From the NCBI GenBank assembly GCA_039193455.1, contig JBCCWO010000007.1, positions 1 through 64,000 on the forward strand: a stretch of 64,000 bases of DNA. The letters are read 5' to 3'. The notes under the pieces are model-generated. The model was not told where the DNA came from. It saw nothing but the letters and a program-made list of their open reading frames with translations, and ran no database searches. The DNA is from JBCBGF01 sp039193455 (GTDB lineage: Bacteria > Pseudomonadota > Alphaproteobacteria > Rhodobacterales > Rhodobacteraceae). The position numbers were made by a program, and so were the translations under genes. Positions 8,529-16,780 of the stretch are shown here, piece after piece; the first letter of the stretch is position 1, and each line of letters begins with the position of its first letter.

Positions 8529-9656
8529 CTACCTTGTTGCAGGGACGAACCATGCATCCGGATCCACCGGGGACTGCCCTTGCCGGAGTTCTATATAGAG
8601 CGTTTCAGAGCGATCTTGACCGGCCCCTGACGCACTGTCGATCAAAATCTGTTGTGCATTTGCGCCGTCACCCCCCATCAGGCCAAGCGGCGCCCCCCTG
8701 TCGATCACCGTGCCGACAGTGCCATAGGCCTGGGCAAGACCGGCAAAGACCATCAGAAAGCCGGTCTCGGGTTCGACGATGACGACCTCGCCATAGTCCA
8801 GAAGCGGCCCGGTATAGCGGATCGTCCCGGACCAGGGCGCGGTCACCAGGGCGCGGGGCTCTGTCGCGATCAGGACGCCGGGACGGCGCAGCCCCGCGGC
8901 GTCCGGCGCATTGAACCCGGCAATCACCGTGCCGGGCACGGGCGCCGGTAAGCTGCCCTTTGCGGCGGCGAAGGCCGTTGCCGTATCGCCCGCCGTCGCG
9001 ACATCGGCCCGGGCGAAGATACCGGCAAAGTCCTGTAACGTCTCGGCGCTGGAGACGAGCGCCTCCATCGTCGCGGCGTCGATGGCCGAGGGTTGCGAAC
9101 CCAGCGTCCGGTCCGAGATGGCCTGGCTGAGCGCCGCTCGCGCCGCCTGTGCCCCGTCAAGCCCGTCTTGCAAAGTCACCAGGGCGGTTTCCTGCAACCG
9201 GGTCAGCTGCGCCAGCTCTTCAAGTTGCGCGCGCAAATCGCTCACCTCATCGGTGATCGCGGGGGTCACGCTATCGACGATCATCGCCGCCTGAGCCGAG
9301 GCGGCGGGGCCCGACGGGTGCAAAAGCGTCACCGTTTCGGGCGCGGTCTGCATCGATTGCATCACCCCCAAAAGCGCCGAAAGCGTGTCTGATTTCGCCT
9401 CGAACTCGGCCCGGATCGCGCGATCGCGCAGGCTCACCTGACGCAGACCCTGCCGCATGGCGGCCAGCCCGTCTTCATAGGCCCGGATTGTGGTGGTCAG
9501 CGCGCTCACCCGATCATCGGCACTCTCGGCCAGCGACAGAAGCCCTGCGGCATCGGCGAGCGCCGTCGCCGCCTCTTCCGCTGTGGTCACGGCATTTGAT
9601 GCGGCCACCGGCGTGGCCAGCGCAAGTGCACAAAACAGGGCGGCGGCGCGTCTCAC
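8529..9656 (-). CDS. EnvC-like murein hydrolase activator (degenerate LytM domain)
   Basis: A 375-residue secreted protein with a signal peptide (about residues 1-18), a long coiled coil (about 25-230) and a C-terminal M23/LytM-like domain. The usual HxxxD and HxH zinc ligands are not present (GFNAPDAAG and VFAGL occur at those places). It is therefore more likely a regulator of cell-wall amidases, like EnvC, than an active endopeptidase. The start is a GTG at 9656 that overlaps the gpmI stop in the sequence GTGA, which implies translational coupling. The order gpmI, envC-like, ctpA, rppH is common in this group. Confidence 0.85.
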   Translation of the reverse strand: MRRAAALFCALALATPVAASNAVTTAEEAATALADAAGLLSLAESADDRVSALTTTIRAYEDGLAAMRQGLRQVSLRDRAIRAEFEAKSDTLSALLGVMQSMQTAPETVTLLHPSGPAASAQAAMIVDSVTPAITDEVSDLRAQLEELAQLTRLQETALVTLQDGLDGAQAARAALSQAISDRTLGSQPSAIDAATMEALVSSAETLQDFAGIFARADVATAGDTATAFAAAKGSLPAPVPGTVIAGFNAPDAAGLRRPGVLIATEPRALVTAPWSGTIRYTGPLLDYGEVVIVEPETGFLMVFAGLAQAYGTVGTVIDRGAPLGLMGGDGANAQQILIDSASGAGQDRSETLYIELRQGQSPVDPDAWFVPATR

Positions 9657-11173
9657 GTCGCGATCAGGCTTTGCCCGGTCATCTCTGCCGGTTGGTCCAG
9701 CCCCATGAGCTGCAAGAGCGTGGGTGCCAGATCGCAAAGCTTGCCATCGGTCAGCCGGGCGCCCCCGGGCCCGCCAAACAGGATCACCGGAACGGGGTTG
9801 GTCGTATGCGCGGTATGCGGCCCGCCCGTTTCTGGGTCGACCATGGTTTCGCAATTCCCGTGATCGGCGGTGACAATCATCGCGCCGCCCGCCTTGCCCA
9901 ACGCCTCCACGACCTGACCAAGGCCCGCGTCGACCGCCTCGCACGCCGCAATGGCCGCCGCCAGATCGCCGGTATGGCCCACCATGTCGGGATTGGCGAA
10001 GTTCGTCACGATCAGGTCATAGCCCGCTTCGATGGCTTCGACGAACTTGGCGGTTACCTCGGCCGCCGACATCTCGGGCTGCAGGTCATAGGTCGCGACC
10101 TTGGGCGAGGGCGGCATGAACCGGTCTTCGCCCGGCTCGGGCGCCTCCACGCCGCCGTTCAGGAAGAAGGTGACGTGGGGGTATTTCTCGGTCTCGGCCA
10201 ACCGGAACTGCCGAAGCCCCTGTTTCGCAACCCAGGCGCCCAGCGTGTTGACGATATCGCGCTTGGGAAAGACGGTGTCCATGAAGCTGTTGTGGTGGTC
10301 AGAATACTCGACCATGCCAAGAACGGCGGCCCAGTCGGTCAGGGGATCGCGGCTGGCCTTGTCAAAGCCGGGGTCGGCCAGGGCCAGCAAAATTTCCCGC
10401 GCGCGGTCGGCGCGGAAGTTCAAAAAAAACAGGCCGTCGCCGTCTTTCACGCCGGAATAGTCACCTATCACCGTCGGGGTAACGAACTCGTCCGAGACAT
10501 CCGCGGCATAGGACGCCGCAACAGCGGCGTCGGCGCGGTCGGCCCGCGCGCCCTCGCCGCGCTGGATCGCGGCATAGGCGGCCATCACCCGTTCCCACCG
10601 GTTGTCGCGGTCCATCGCATAGTAGCGCCCGATCACCGTGGCAATCCGCGCGCCCTCGGGCAACGCGGCCTCCAGCGCGGCCAGCTGTTCGCGTGCCGAG
10701 CGGGGCGGCACATCCCGCCCGTCGGTCAGCGCGTGGATTGCGACCGGCACGCCCGCCTCCGCCACGATCCGCGCGGCCTCGGCGATATGGGTCTGATGCG
10801 CGTGCACCCCGCCAGGTGAGGCAAGCCCGATCAGATGGGCGGTGCCCCCACTGGCCTTCATCTTGGTCAAATACGCAACCAGCGCAGGTTGTTCGGCAAA
10901 GCTCCCATCCTCGATGGAAAGGTCGATCTGCCCCAGATCCATCGCCACCACGCGGCCCGCCCCGATATTGGTGTGCCCCACTTCGGAATTGCCCATCTGC
11001 CCGGTGGGCAACCCGACCGCCGGGCCGTGGGTTGTCAGCTGCGCATTGGGGCAGGTCGCCCGCAGCCGGTCGAACGTGGGGGTGTTGGCAAGCTTGGGCG
11101 CGTTATTCTCGCGCTCGGGCCGGTCGCCCCAGCCGTCGAGGATGCACAGAACGACGGGTTTGGGGGCGGTCAT
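9653..11173 (-). CDS. gpmI: 2,3-bisphosphoglycerate-independent phosphoglycerate mutase
   Basis: A 506-residue, manganese-dependent mutase that interconverts 3- and 2-phosphoglycerate in glycolysis and gluconeogenesis. The N-terminal metal motif LCILDGWG and the phospho-acceptor Ser63 in GNSEVGHTNIGAGR are present, as is the C-terminal TADHGNCE metal site. Length and start agree with the family. It is the first gene of the gpmI-envC-ctpA group; 91 bases separate it from the end of the ScfR-type gene upstream. Confidence 0.96.
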   Translation of the reverse strand: MTAPKPVVLCILDGWGDRPERENNAPKLANTPTFDRLRATCPNAQLTTHGPAVGLPTGQMGNSEVGHTNIGAGRVVAMDLGQIDLSIEDGSFAEQPALVAYLTKMKASGGTAHLIGLASPGGVHAHQTHIAEAARIVAEAGVPVAIHALTDGRDVPPRSAREQLAALEAALPEGARIATVIGRYYAMDRDNRWERVMAAYAAIQRGEGARADRADAAVAASYAADVSDEFVTPTVIGDYSGVKDGDGLFFLNFRADRAREILLALADPGFDKASRDPLTDWAAVLGMVEYSDHHNSFMDTVFPKRDIVNTLGAWVAKQGLRQFRLAETEKYPHVTFFLNGGVEAPEPGEDRFMPPSPKVATYDLQPEMSAAEVTAKFVEAIEAGYDLIVTNFANPDMVGHTGDLAAAIAACEAVDAGLGQVVEALGKAGGAMIVTADHGNCETMVDPETGGPHTAHTTNPVPVILFGGPGGARLTDGKLCDLAPTLLQLMGLDQPAEMTGQSLIAT

Positions 11174-11264
11174 CGGCGCTGCTCCGGATGGTTTTGACGC
11201 GTTTTAGCGGGATGGGTGGGGGAGCGGAAGTGGGACGCCGCGAATTGCGTCGCAACCCGCCACC

Positions 11265-12689
11265 TCACACCACCCGAAACGGGACCGCCGATCTGGAATG
11301 GTGGTCGACGCCGATGCCGCGCGCCAGCGGCGGGACCGAGCGGTGGGAACAGGTGGGGCGTTCGCAGACCCGGCAGCCGGTGCCGATGGGTTCGAACCGG
11401 GTGTCGTCGGTCAGGTCCAGATCGTCGGAGTAAACCAGCTGTCCCGCATGGGCGACTTCGCAGCCCAGGCCAATCGCGTATTTGCGTGGCTGGCTTCGGT
11501 ATTCCGTGCCGGGGATGGATTTGCTGAAGGCCAGGCACAGGTAGCGGCGCCCATCCGGTGTCGTGGCGAGCTGGCGCAGGATCTCGTCCTGCGTCTCAAA
11601 TGCCTTGTGCACGTTCCACAGCGGACAGCTGCCGCCGAACCGGGTGAATTGCAGGCTTGTCGCGCTGTGGCGTTTGGTGATTGTCCCGGCGCGGTCCACG
11701 CGGACGAAAAAGAACGGTACGCCCTTGTGCCCCGGGCGTTGCAGCATGCTGAGCCGGTGGCACACCTGTTCGCGGCTTGCGTCAAAGCGGAAGGCCAGCC
11801 GATCGAGGTCGTGCCGATAGTCTTTGGCAGCCCCCAGAAACTCCGTGTAAGGCAGCAGGACTGCCCCCGCGAAATAGTTCGCGAAGGTCATCCGACAGAC
11901 CTCGCGCGCGTTCTCGCTGTGAAAGCGGGCCTCATCCAAGAGCCGCTCCATCAACGCGCCCTGTTCGATCAGCCCTACCTGATAGGCCATCTGGAACAGG
12001 TTGGTCGATGGCGGCGAGGTGGAACTGAGGTGCAGGGTCTGCGTGCCCGGATCGAACCGGCGCAACGTCCCGGCCTCGGCAGCGCGCTTTGTCTCGACCA
12101 CGCGGATGCCATGCGCATCGCTGAGATATTCGGCCATCAGCGCAAAACGCTGGTTGTCGCTGCCGGTGATCGCGCGGGAAAACACCTCGGCCGCGCGATC
12201 AAGCTCATCGATATAGTTGTCCTTGTAGTGAAAGTAGTCCCGGACCTCTTCGTAGGGCAGGGCCTTGGCCGAGCTTTCGGTCGATTCAAGATGCTGGTCC
12301 GCCTCGCCCAGTTGTGTGCGGGTGCGTTCAAAGACGGCGTAGAGTTCCAGCAACGCGCGGACGACATTGGGCGTGTTCGACGCCGCAATCTTAAGTTCCT
12401 GGGGCTGGATGTTGGTTTCGGCGAAAACCGGGTCTGCGAGAATCTGACGCAGGTCGACGGCGATGCGGCCGGATTCATCCAGCGCGAGTTCCGACAGATC
12501 GAACCCGAACTCGTTGAACAACGACAGGATGACCGCCGCAGACAGCGAGCGGCTGTTGTTTTCGATCTGGTTTAGGTAACTTGTTGAAATCCCAAGGCGT
12601 TCAGCAAACTGGGCTTGCGTGTGGTTGTGTTTCTGGCGCAGATTTCTGATCTGTGCACCCGCAAAAATTTTCTTAAGATCGCGCGGCAT
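11265..12689 (-). CDS. ScfR-family (short-chain fatty acyl-CoA) transcriptional regulator
   Basis: A 474-residue regulator with an N-terminal Xre-type helix-turn-helix (about residues 13-66, TQAQFAERLGIS), a central IrrE/ImmA-like domain (around MTFANYFAGAVLLPY) and a C-terminal DUF2083 domain with conserved Cys residues (CPLWNVHK and TGCRVCERPTCSH). This is the RamB/PccR/ScfR architecture; characterised members sense short-chain acyl-CoAs and control propionate or acetate use. It is transcribed away from phaB-prpE-thiolase-phaC and is the likely regulator of that cluster. Which acyl-CoA it senses is unknown. Confidence 0.88.
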   Translation of the reverse strand: MPRDLKKIFAGAQIRNLRQKHNHTQAQFAERLGISTSYLNQIENNSRSLSAAVILSLFNEFGFDLSELALDESGRIAVDLRQILADPVFAETNIQPQELKIAASNTPNVVRALLELYAVFERTRTQLGEADQHLESTESSAKALPYEEVRDYFHYKDNYIDELDRAAEVFSRAITGSDNQRFALMAEYLSDAHGIRVVETKRAAEAGTLRRFDPGTQTLHLSSTSPPSTNLFQMAYQVGLIEQGALMERLLDEARFHSENAREVCRMTFANYFAGAVLLPYTEFLGAAKDYRHDLDRLAFRFDASREQVCHRLSMLQRPGHKGVPFFFVRVDRAGTITKRHSATSLQFTRFGGSCPLWNVHKAFETQDEILRQLATTPDGRRYLCLAFSKSIPGTEYRSQPRKYAIGLGCEVAHAGQLVYSDDLDLTDDTRFEPIGTGCRVCERPTCSHRSVPPLARGIGVDHHSRSAVPFRVV

Positions 12690-12858
12690 TCACATTTGCG
12701 CAGATTGCAGTTTGCATATTGTCATACATCACAGTGTAACACGTTCAGTCATTCCTGGGTAGCCCGCGCCCCGCTACGAGCCACCCCAAGTCAACCGTCA
12801 CCAACGCATTTGACATCGAACAAAGCGTGCGTGGCTCGCAGCTTGAAGGAATGGCGGA
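12690..12858. promoter_or_regulatory. Divergent promoter region, ScfR-type gene and pha cluster, with TTTGC repeats
   Basis: This 169-base gap separates two divergent transcripts. Next to the regulator start there are two TTTGC half-sites in the same orientation (12695 and 12711) with a TTGCA between them at 12705. As I recall, PccR of Rhodobacter sphaeroides binds paired TTTGCAAA elements; the spacing here differs, so this is only a candidate operator, perhaps for autoregulation. A ribosome-binding site (aagga) precedes phaB. Confidence 0.4.
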
Positions 12859-13584
12859 ATGAGCAAAGTAGCACTTGTGACCGGCGGGACGCGAGGCATC
12901 GGTGCGGCGATCAGCAAGGCGCTGAAGAAGGCCGGTTACCTTGTCGCCGCGAACTATGCCGGCAATGACGAGGCCGCCAAGACATTCAGCGAGGCGACGG
13001 GCATCCGGACCTTCAAATGGTCTGTTGCGGACTACGAGGCCTGCGTCGCCGGGGTGGCCGAGGTTGAGGCCGCGCTTGGGCCCATCGATATCCTGGTGAA
13101 CAACGCCGGGATCACCCGCGACGCGATGTTTCACAAGATGACAAAGGAAAGCTGGGATGCGGTTATCGGGACCAACCTGAACGGGTTGTTCCACATGACC
13201 CACCCGGTCTGGACGGGAATGCGCGAACGCAAGTTCGGGCGCATCATCAACATCTCTTCCGTCAACGGCCAAAAGGGCCAGGCGGGCCAGTCAAACTATT
13301 CCTCGGCCAAGGCGGGCGATATCGGGTTCACCCGTGCGCTCGCGCAAGAGGGCGCGCGGGCCGGGATCACGGTGAACGCGGTTTGCCCGGGCTATATCGG
13401 CACCGAGATGGTGCGCGCGATCGATGAGGATGTCCTCAACAAACACATTCTGCCCCAAATCCCGGTGAGACGATTGGGGGAACCAGAAGAAATCGCGCGC
13501 TGCGTCACCTTTCTTGCCTCGGAAGATGCGGGCTTTGTGACCGGGTCCACGATTTCGGCAAATGGCGGCCAGTACGTCAACTAA
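12859..13584 (+). CDS. phaB: Acetoacetyl-CoA reductase (NADPH)
   Basis: A 241-residue short-chain dehydrogenase. It has the nucleotide motif GGTRGIG at residues 9-15, NNAG near 87, and the catalytic Ser134, Tyr147 and Lys151 (YSSAK). The sequence (MSKVALVTGGTRGIG, ITRDAMFHKM, GQFGQ-like segment) is that of PhaB/PhbB, which reduces 3-ketoacyl-CoA to the (R)-3-hydroxyacyl-CoA used by PHA synthase. It is the first gene of the plus-strand cluster phaB-prpE-thiolase-phaC, with prpE 23 bases downstream. The FabG family is similar, but context supports PhaB. Confidence 0.92.
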   Translation: MSKVALVTGGTRGIGAAISKALKKAGYLVAANYAGNDEAAKTFSEATGIRTFKWSVADYEACVAGVAEVEAALGPIDILVNNAGITRDAMFHKMTKESWDAVIGTNLNGLFHMTHPVWTGMRERKFGRIINISSVNGQKGQAGQSNYSSAKAGDIGFTRALAQEGARAGITVNAVCPGYIGTEMVRAIDEDVLNKHILPQIPVRRLGEPEEIARCVTFLASEDAGFVTGSTISANGGQYVN

Positions 13585-13607
13585 CCCGCGACGCCTTGGA
13601 GGAGATT

Positions 13608-15503
13608 ATGGGCACATACCTTGAGACATACAAAAGCTGGGAAGCCGACCCAGAGGCTTTCTGGGCGGATGCGGCGCGCGCGGTCGACTGGACGAAAGAA
13701 CCCGAAAAGATACTCGATGCCGGCAATGCGCCGCTCTACCGCTGGTTCGCGGACGCCGAGGCGAACACCTGCTACAATGCGCTCGACCGGCATGTGGCGG
13801 CGGGCCGCGGCGATCAGCCTGCGGTCATTCACGACAGCCCGATCACCGGCTCCAAGCACGTTCTGACCTATTCCGAGATGCTCGACCGGGTGTCGCGCCT
13901 CGCCGGCGCCCTGGCGGCGAAGGGTGTGCAAAAGGGCGACCGCGTCGTCATCTACATGCCGATGGTCCCCGAGGCGCTGGAAGCGATGCTGGCCTGCGCG
14001 CGGCTGGGCGCGGTGCATTCGGTGGTCTTTGGCGGGTTCGCCGCACACGAACTTGCCGTGCGGATCAACGACGCCAAACCCAAGGCCATCATCGCCGCGT
14101 CCTGCGGGTTAGAGCCGGGCCGCGTGGTGCATTACAAACCGCTGATCGACGAGGCGATCAAGCAATCCGAGCACAAGCCCCAGTTCACGGTGATCTTCCA
14201 GCGCGAACAGGAACCGGCCCATCTGCACGCGGGCTACGATTTCGACTGGCACGAGATTCAGGCCGGGGCCACGCCTGCGCCCTGTGCCACGGTCGGCGGC
14301 GGCGATCCGCTGTATATCCTCTACACGTCCGGCACGACGGGCAATCCCAAGGGGGTCATCCGGCATTCCGGCGGCCACATGGTGGCGCTGCTCTGGACGA
14401 TGAAGAACCTCTACAATGTCGAGGCTGGCGATGTGTTCTGGGCGGCCTCCGATGTCGGCTGGGTCGTGGGCCACAGCTATATCTGCTATGCGCCGCTTCT
14501 GGCGGGCTGCACGACCGTGGTGTTCGAAGGCAAACCCGTGGGCACCCCCGATCCCGGCACATTCTGGCGCGTGATCGAGGAACACAATGTGCGGGTGCTC
14601 TTCACCGCCCCGACGGCCCTGCGCGCCATCAAGCGCGAAGATCCCAATGCAGACTACGTCAGGAAGTACGATCTTAGCGGTCTGAAGGCGCTGTACCTGG
14701 CGGGCGAGCGGGCCGATCCCGATACGATCAACTGGGCCACGCAGCATCTGCAAAAGCCGGTGATCGACCACTGGTGGCAGACCGAAACGGGCTGGGCGAT
14801 TGCCGCGAACCCCCTGGGGATCGAGCAGTTGCCGATCAAACCGGGCTCTCCCGCAGTGCCAATGCCGGGCTACCACATCGACATCCTGGACGACGCCGGG
14901 CACCCGGTGGAGCCCGGCACTTTGGGCGCGATTGCGATCAAGCTGCCATTGCCGCCCGGCACGCTGCCCACGCTCTGGAACGCCGAAGCACGCTATCAAA
15001 GCAGCTATCTCAACGCCTATCCCGGATACTATGAGACCGGTGACGCCGGGATGCTGGATGAGGACGGCTATGTCTATATCATGGCGCGCACCGACGATGT
15101 CATCAACGTGGCCGGGCACCGGCTGTCCACCGGCGCGATGGAAGAGGTGCTGTCCTCCCACGCGGATGTTGCCGAATGCGCGGTGATCGGTGTGGGCGAT
15201 AAGCTGAAGGGGCAATCGCCACTTGGGCTCGTCTGCCTCAACGCCGGTGTCGACCGGGCCGAAGAGGACATCCAGAAAGAATGCGTCTCGCTTGTCCGAC
15301 AAGAGATCGGGCCGGTCGCCGCGTTCAAGAAATGCCTCGTGGTCGATGCCTTGCCCAAGACGCGGTCGGGCAAGATCCTGCGCGGCACAATGGTGTCGAT
15401 TGCGGATGGCACCCCCTGGAACATGCCGTCCACAATCGAAGACCCTGCAATCCTAGATGCCATCGCCGAACGGATCGGCGGCCTTGGCGAAGTCACAAGC
15501 TGA
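13608..15503 (+). CDS. prpE: Propionyl-CoA synthetase
   Basis: A 631-residue AMP-forming acyl-CoA synthetase. The ATP-binding loop YTSGTTGNPKG, the adenylate motif YYETGDAG and the C-terminal catalytic Lys in KTRSGKILRG are present. The segments DVGWVVGHSYI and KALYLAGERADPDT are more like PrpE than acetyl-CoA synthetase. The start is the ATG at 13608: a GGAGGAG ribosome-binding site lies at 13598-13604, inside a possible TTG-initiated extension at 13596. It activates propionate to propionyl-CoA. Its position between phaB and a thiolase suggests it feeds odd-chain (hydroxyvalerate) PHA monomers or is co-controlled by the ScfR-type regulator. Confidence 0.92.
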   Translation: MGTYLETYKSWEADPEAFWADAARAVDWTKEPEKILDAGNAPLYRWFADAEANTCYNALDRHVAAGRGDQPAVIHDSPITGSKHVLTYSEMLDRVSRLAGALAAKGVQKGDRVVIYMPMVPEALEAMLACARLGAVHSVVFGGFAAHELAVRINDAKPKAIIAASCGLEPGRVVHYKPLIDEAIKQSEHKPQFTVIFQREQEPAHLHAGYDFDWHEIQAGATPAPCATVGGGDPLYILYTSGTTGNPKGVIRHSGGHMVALLWTMKNLYNVEAGDVFWAASDVGWVVGHSYICYAPLLAGCTTVVFEGKPVGTPDPGTFWRVIEEHNVRVLFTAPTALRAIKREDPNADYVRKYDLSGLKALYLAGERADPDTINWATQHLQKPVIDHWWQTETGWAIAANPLGIEQLPIKPGSPAVPMPGYHIDILDDAGHPVEPGTLGAIAIKLPLPPGTLPTLWNAEARYQSSYLNAYPGYYETGDAGMLDEDGYVYIMARTDDVINVAGHRLSTGAMEEVLSSHADVAECAVIGVGDKLKGQSPLGLVCLNAGVDRAEEDIQKECVSLVRQEIGPVAAFKKCLVVDALPKTRSGKILRGTMVSIADGTPWNMPSTIEDPAILDAIAERIGGLGEVTS

Positions 15504-15518
15504 TCCGGAGGAAAAGAC

Positions 15519-16700
15519 ATGCAAGACGTAGTAATTTTGGACGGCGCCAGAACCGCCATCGGGACCTTCGGAGGCTCGCTGGCCGGGACGGCCCCCACCG
15601 CCTTGGCCGCCGCCGTCGCGAAAGAGGCGATGGTACGGTCCGAGGTTGAGCCGGGCCAGATCGGGGCATCGGTCTTCGGGCATGTGATCAATACCGAAGC
15701 GCGCGACATGTATATGGGACGCGTCGCGGCGGTGGACGCCGGTGTGCCGGACGAGGCAACGGGTCTGACGGTGAACCGTCTCTGCGGTTCGGGCGCGCAG
15801 GCGATCGTGAACGCCGCGCAGCACATCATGCTGGGCGATGTCGACTATGCGCTGGCCGGTGGATCGGAAAGCATGTCGCGCTCGCCCCATTCGACGCAAT
15901 CCATTCGGACCGGCCAGAAGATGGGCGATGTGTCCTTCGCCGACATGATGATCGGCGCGCTGAACGATCCGTTCGGTGTGGGGCACATGGGCGTCACGGC
16001 CGAAAACGTGGCCGCCGAAAACCAGATCACGCGCGAACAGCAGGATGCCTTTGCCGTCGAAAGCCAGAAGCGCGCCAGCGCAGCCATCGAAGCGGGCAAA
16101 TTCGAAAGCCAGATCCTCCCCATCGAGGTGAAGGTCAAGCGCGAGATGGTGCCGTTTGACACAGACGAGCACGTGAAGGCGGGCACGACGCTGGAAAGCC
16201 TGGCCAAACTGCGCCCCGCCTTCAAAAAGGACGGGTCCGTGACCGCCGGGAATGCCTCGGGCATCAATGACGGCGCGGCGGCGCTGGTGCTGTCCTCTGC
16301 CGAAGCCGCGGACAAGGCGGGGCTCAAGCCGCGGGCAAAGCTCTTGGGCTATGCGATTGCGGGTGTGCGCCACGAGGTGATGGGCATCGGCCCGGTGCCC
16401 GCGGTGACCAAGCTTCTTCAAAAGCTCGACATGACGGCGGACCAGTTCGATGTCATCGAGTCGAACGAAGCCTTTGCGGCCCAGGCCTGTGCCGTGAACG
16501 CGGGTCTTGGGCTGAACACCGACAAGGTGAACCCCAACGGAGGCGCGATTGCGCTGGGCCATCCGATCGGCGCCACGGGGGCGATCATCTCGATCAAGAC
16601 GCTGTACGAGCTGGAGCGGACCGGCGGCACGTTCGGTCTTGTCACCATGTGCATCGGCGGGGGTCAGGGCATCGCGCTGGCCTTTGAAAGCCTTCTCTAG
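15519..16700 (+). CDS. phaA: Beta-ketothiolase (acetyl-CoA C-acyltransferase)
   Basis: A 393-residue thiolase with the acyl-accepting Cys89 (NRLCGSGAQAI), the GHPIGATG His motif near residue 349 and the second catalytic Cys in CIGGGQG near 379. A ribosome-binding site (ggagg) precedes the ATG, and prpE ends 15 bases upstream. It condenses two acetyl-CoA, or acetyl-CoA with propionyl-CoA, to start PHA synthesis. The sequence does not separate PhaA from the broader-range BktB type; the prpE neighbour favours a role with C5 substrates as well. Confidence 0.9.
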   Translation: MQDVVILDGARTAIGTFGGSLAGTAPTALAAAVAKEAMVRSEVEPGQIGASVFGHVINTEARDMYMGRVAAVDAGVPDEATGLTVNRLCGSGAQAIVNAAQHIMLGDVDYALAGGSESMSRSPHSTQSIRTGQKMGDVSFADMMIGALNDPFGVGHMGVTAENVAAENQITREQQDAFAVESQKRASAAIEAGKFESQILPIEVKVKREMVPFDTDEHVKAGTTLESLAKLRPAFKKDGSVTAGNASGINDGAAALVLSSAEAADKAGLKPRAKLLGYAIAGVRHEVMGIGPVPAVTKLLQKLDMTADQFDVIESNEAFAAQACAVNAGLGLNTDKVNPNGGAIALGHPIGATGAIISIKTLYELERTGGTFGLVTMCIGGGQGIALAFESLL

Positions 16701-16713
16701 CAGCGGGCGCACC

Positions 16714-16740
16714 GACACCCCGGCGCCGCGTCGGGGTGTC
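16714..16740 (+). terminator. Strong hairpin between thiolase gene and phaC
   Basis: The arms gacaccccg (16714-16722) and cggggtgtc (16732-16740) are perfectly complementary with a 9-base loop. No T-run follows, so it may be an attenuator, RNA-processing site or rho-dependent end rather than a full terminator. It covers the GTG at 16736 that would otherwise be the earliest phaC start. Confidence 0.5.
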
Positions 16741-16780
16741 TGCCGCGCCAAAGCGAACACCAGATCGCCTGGATCAAACG

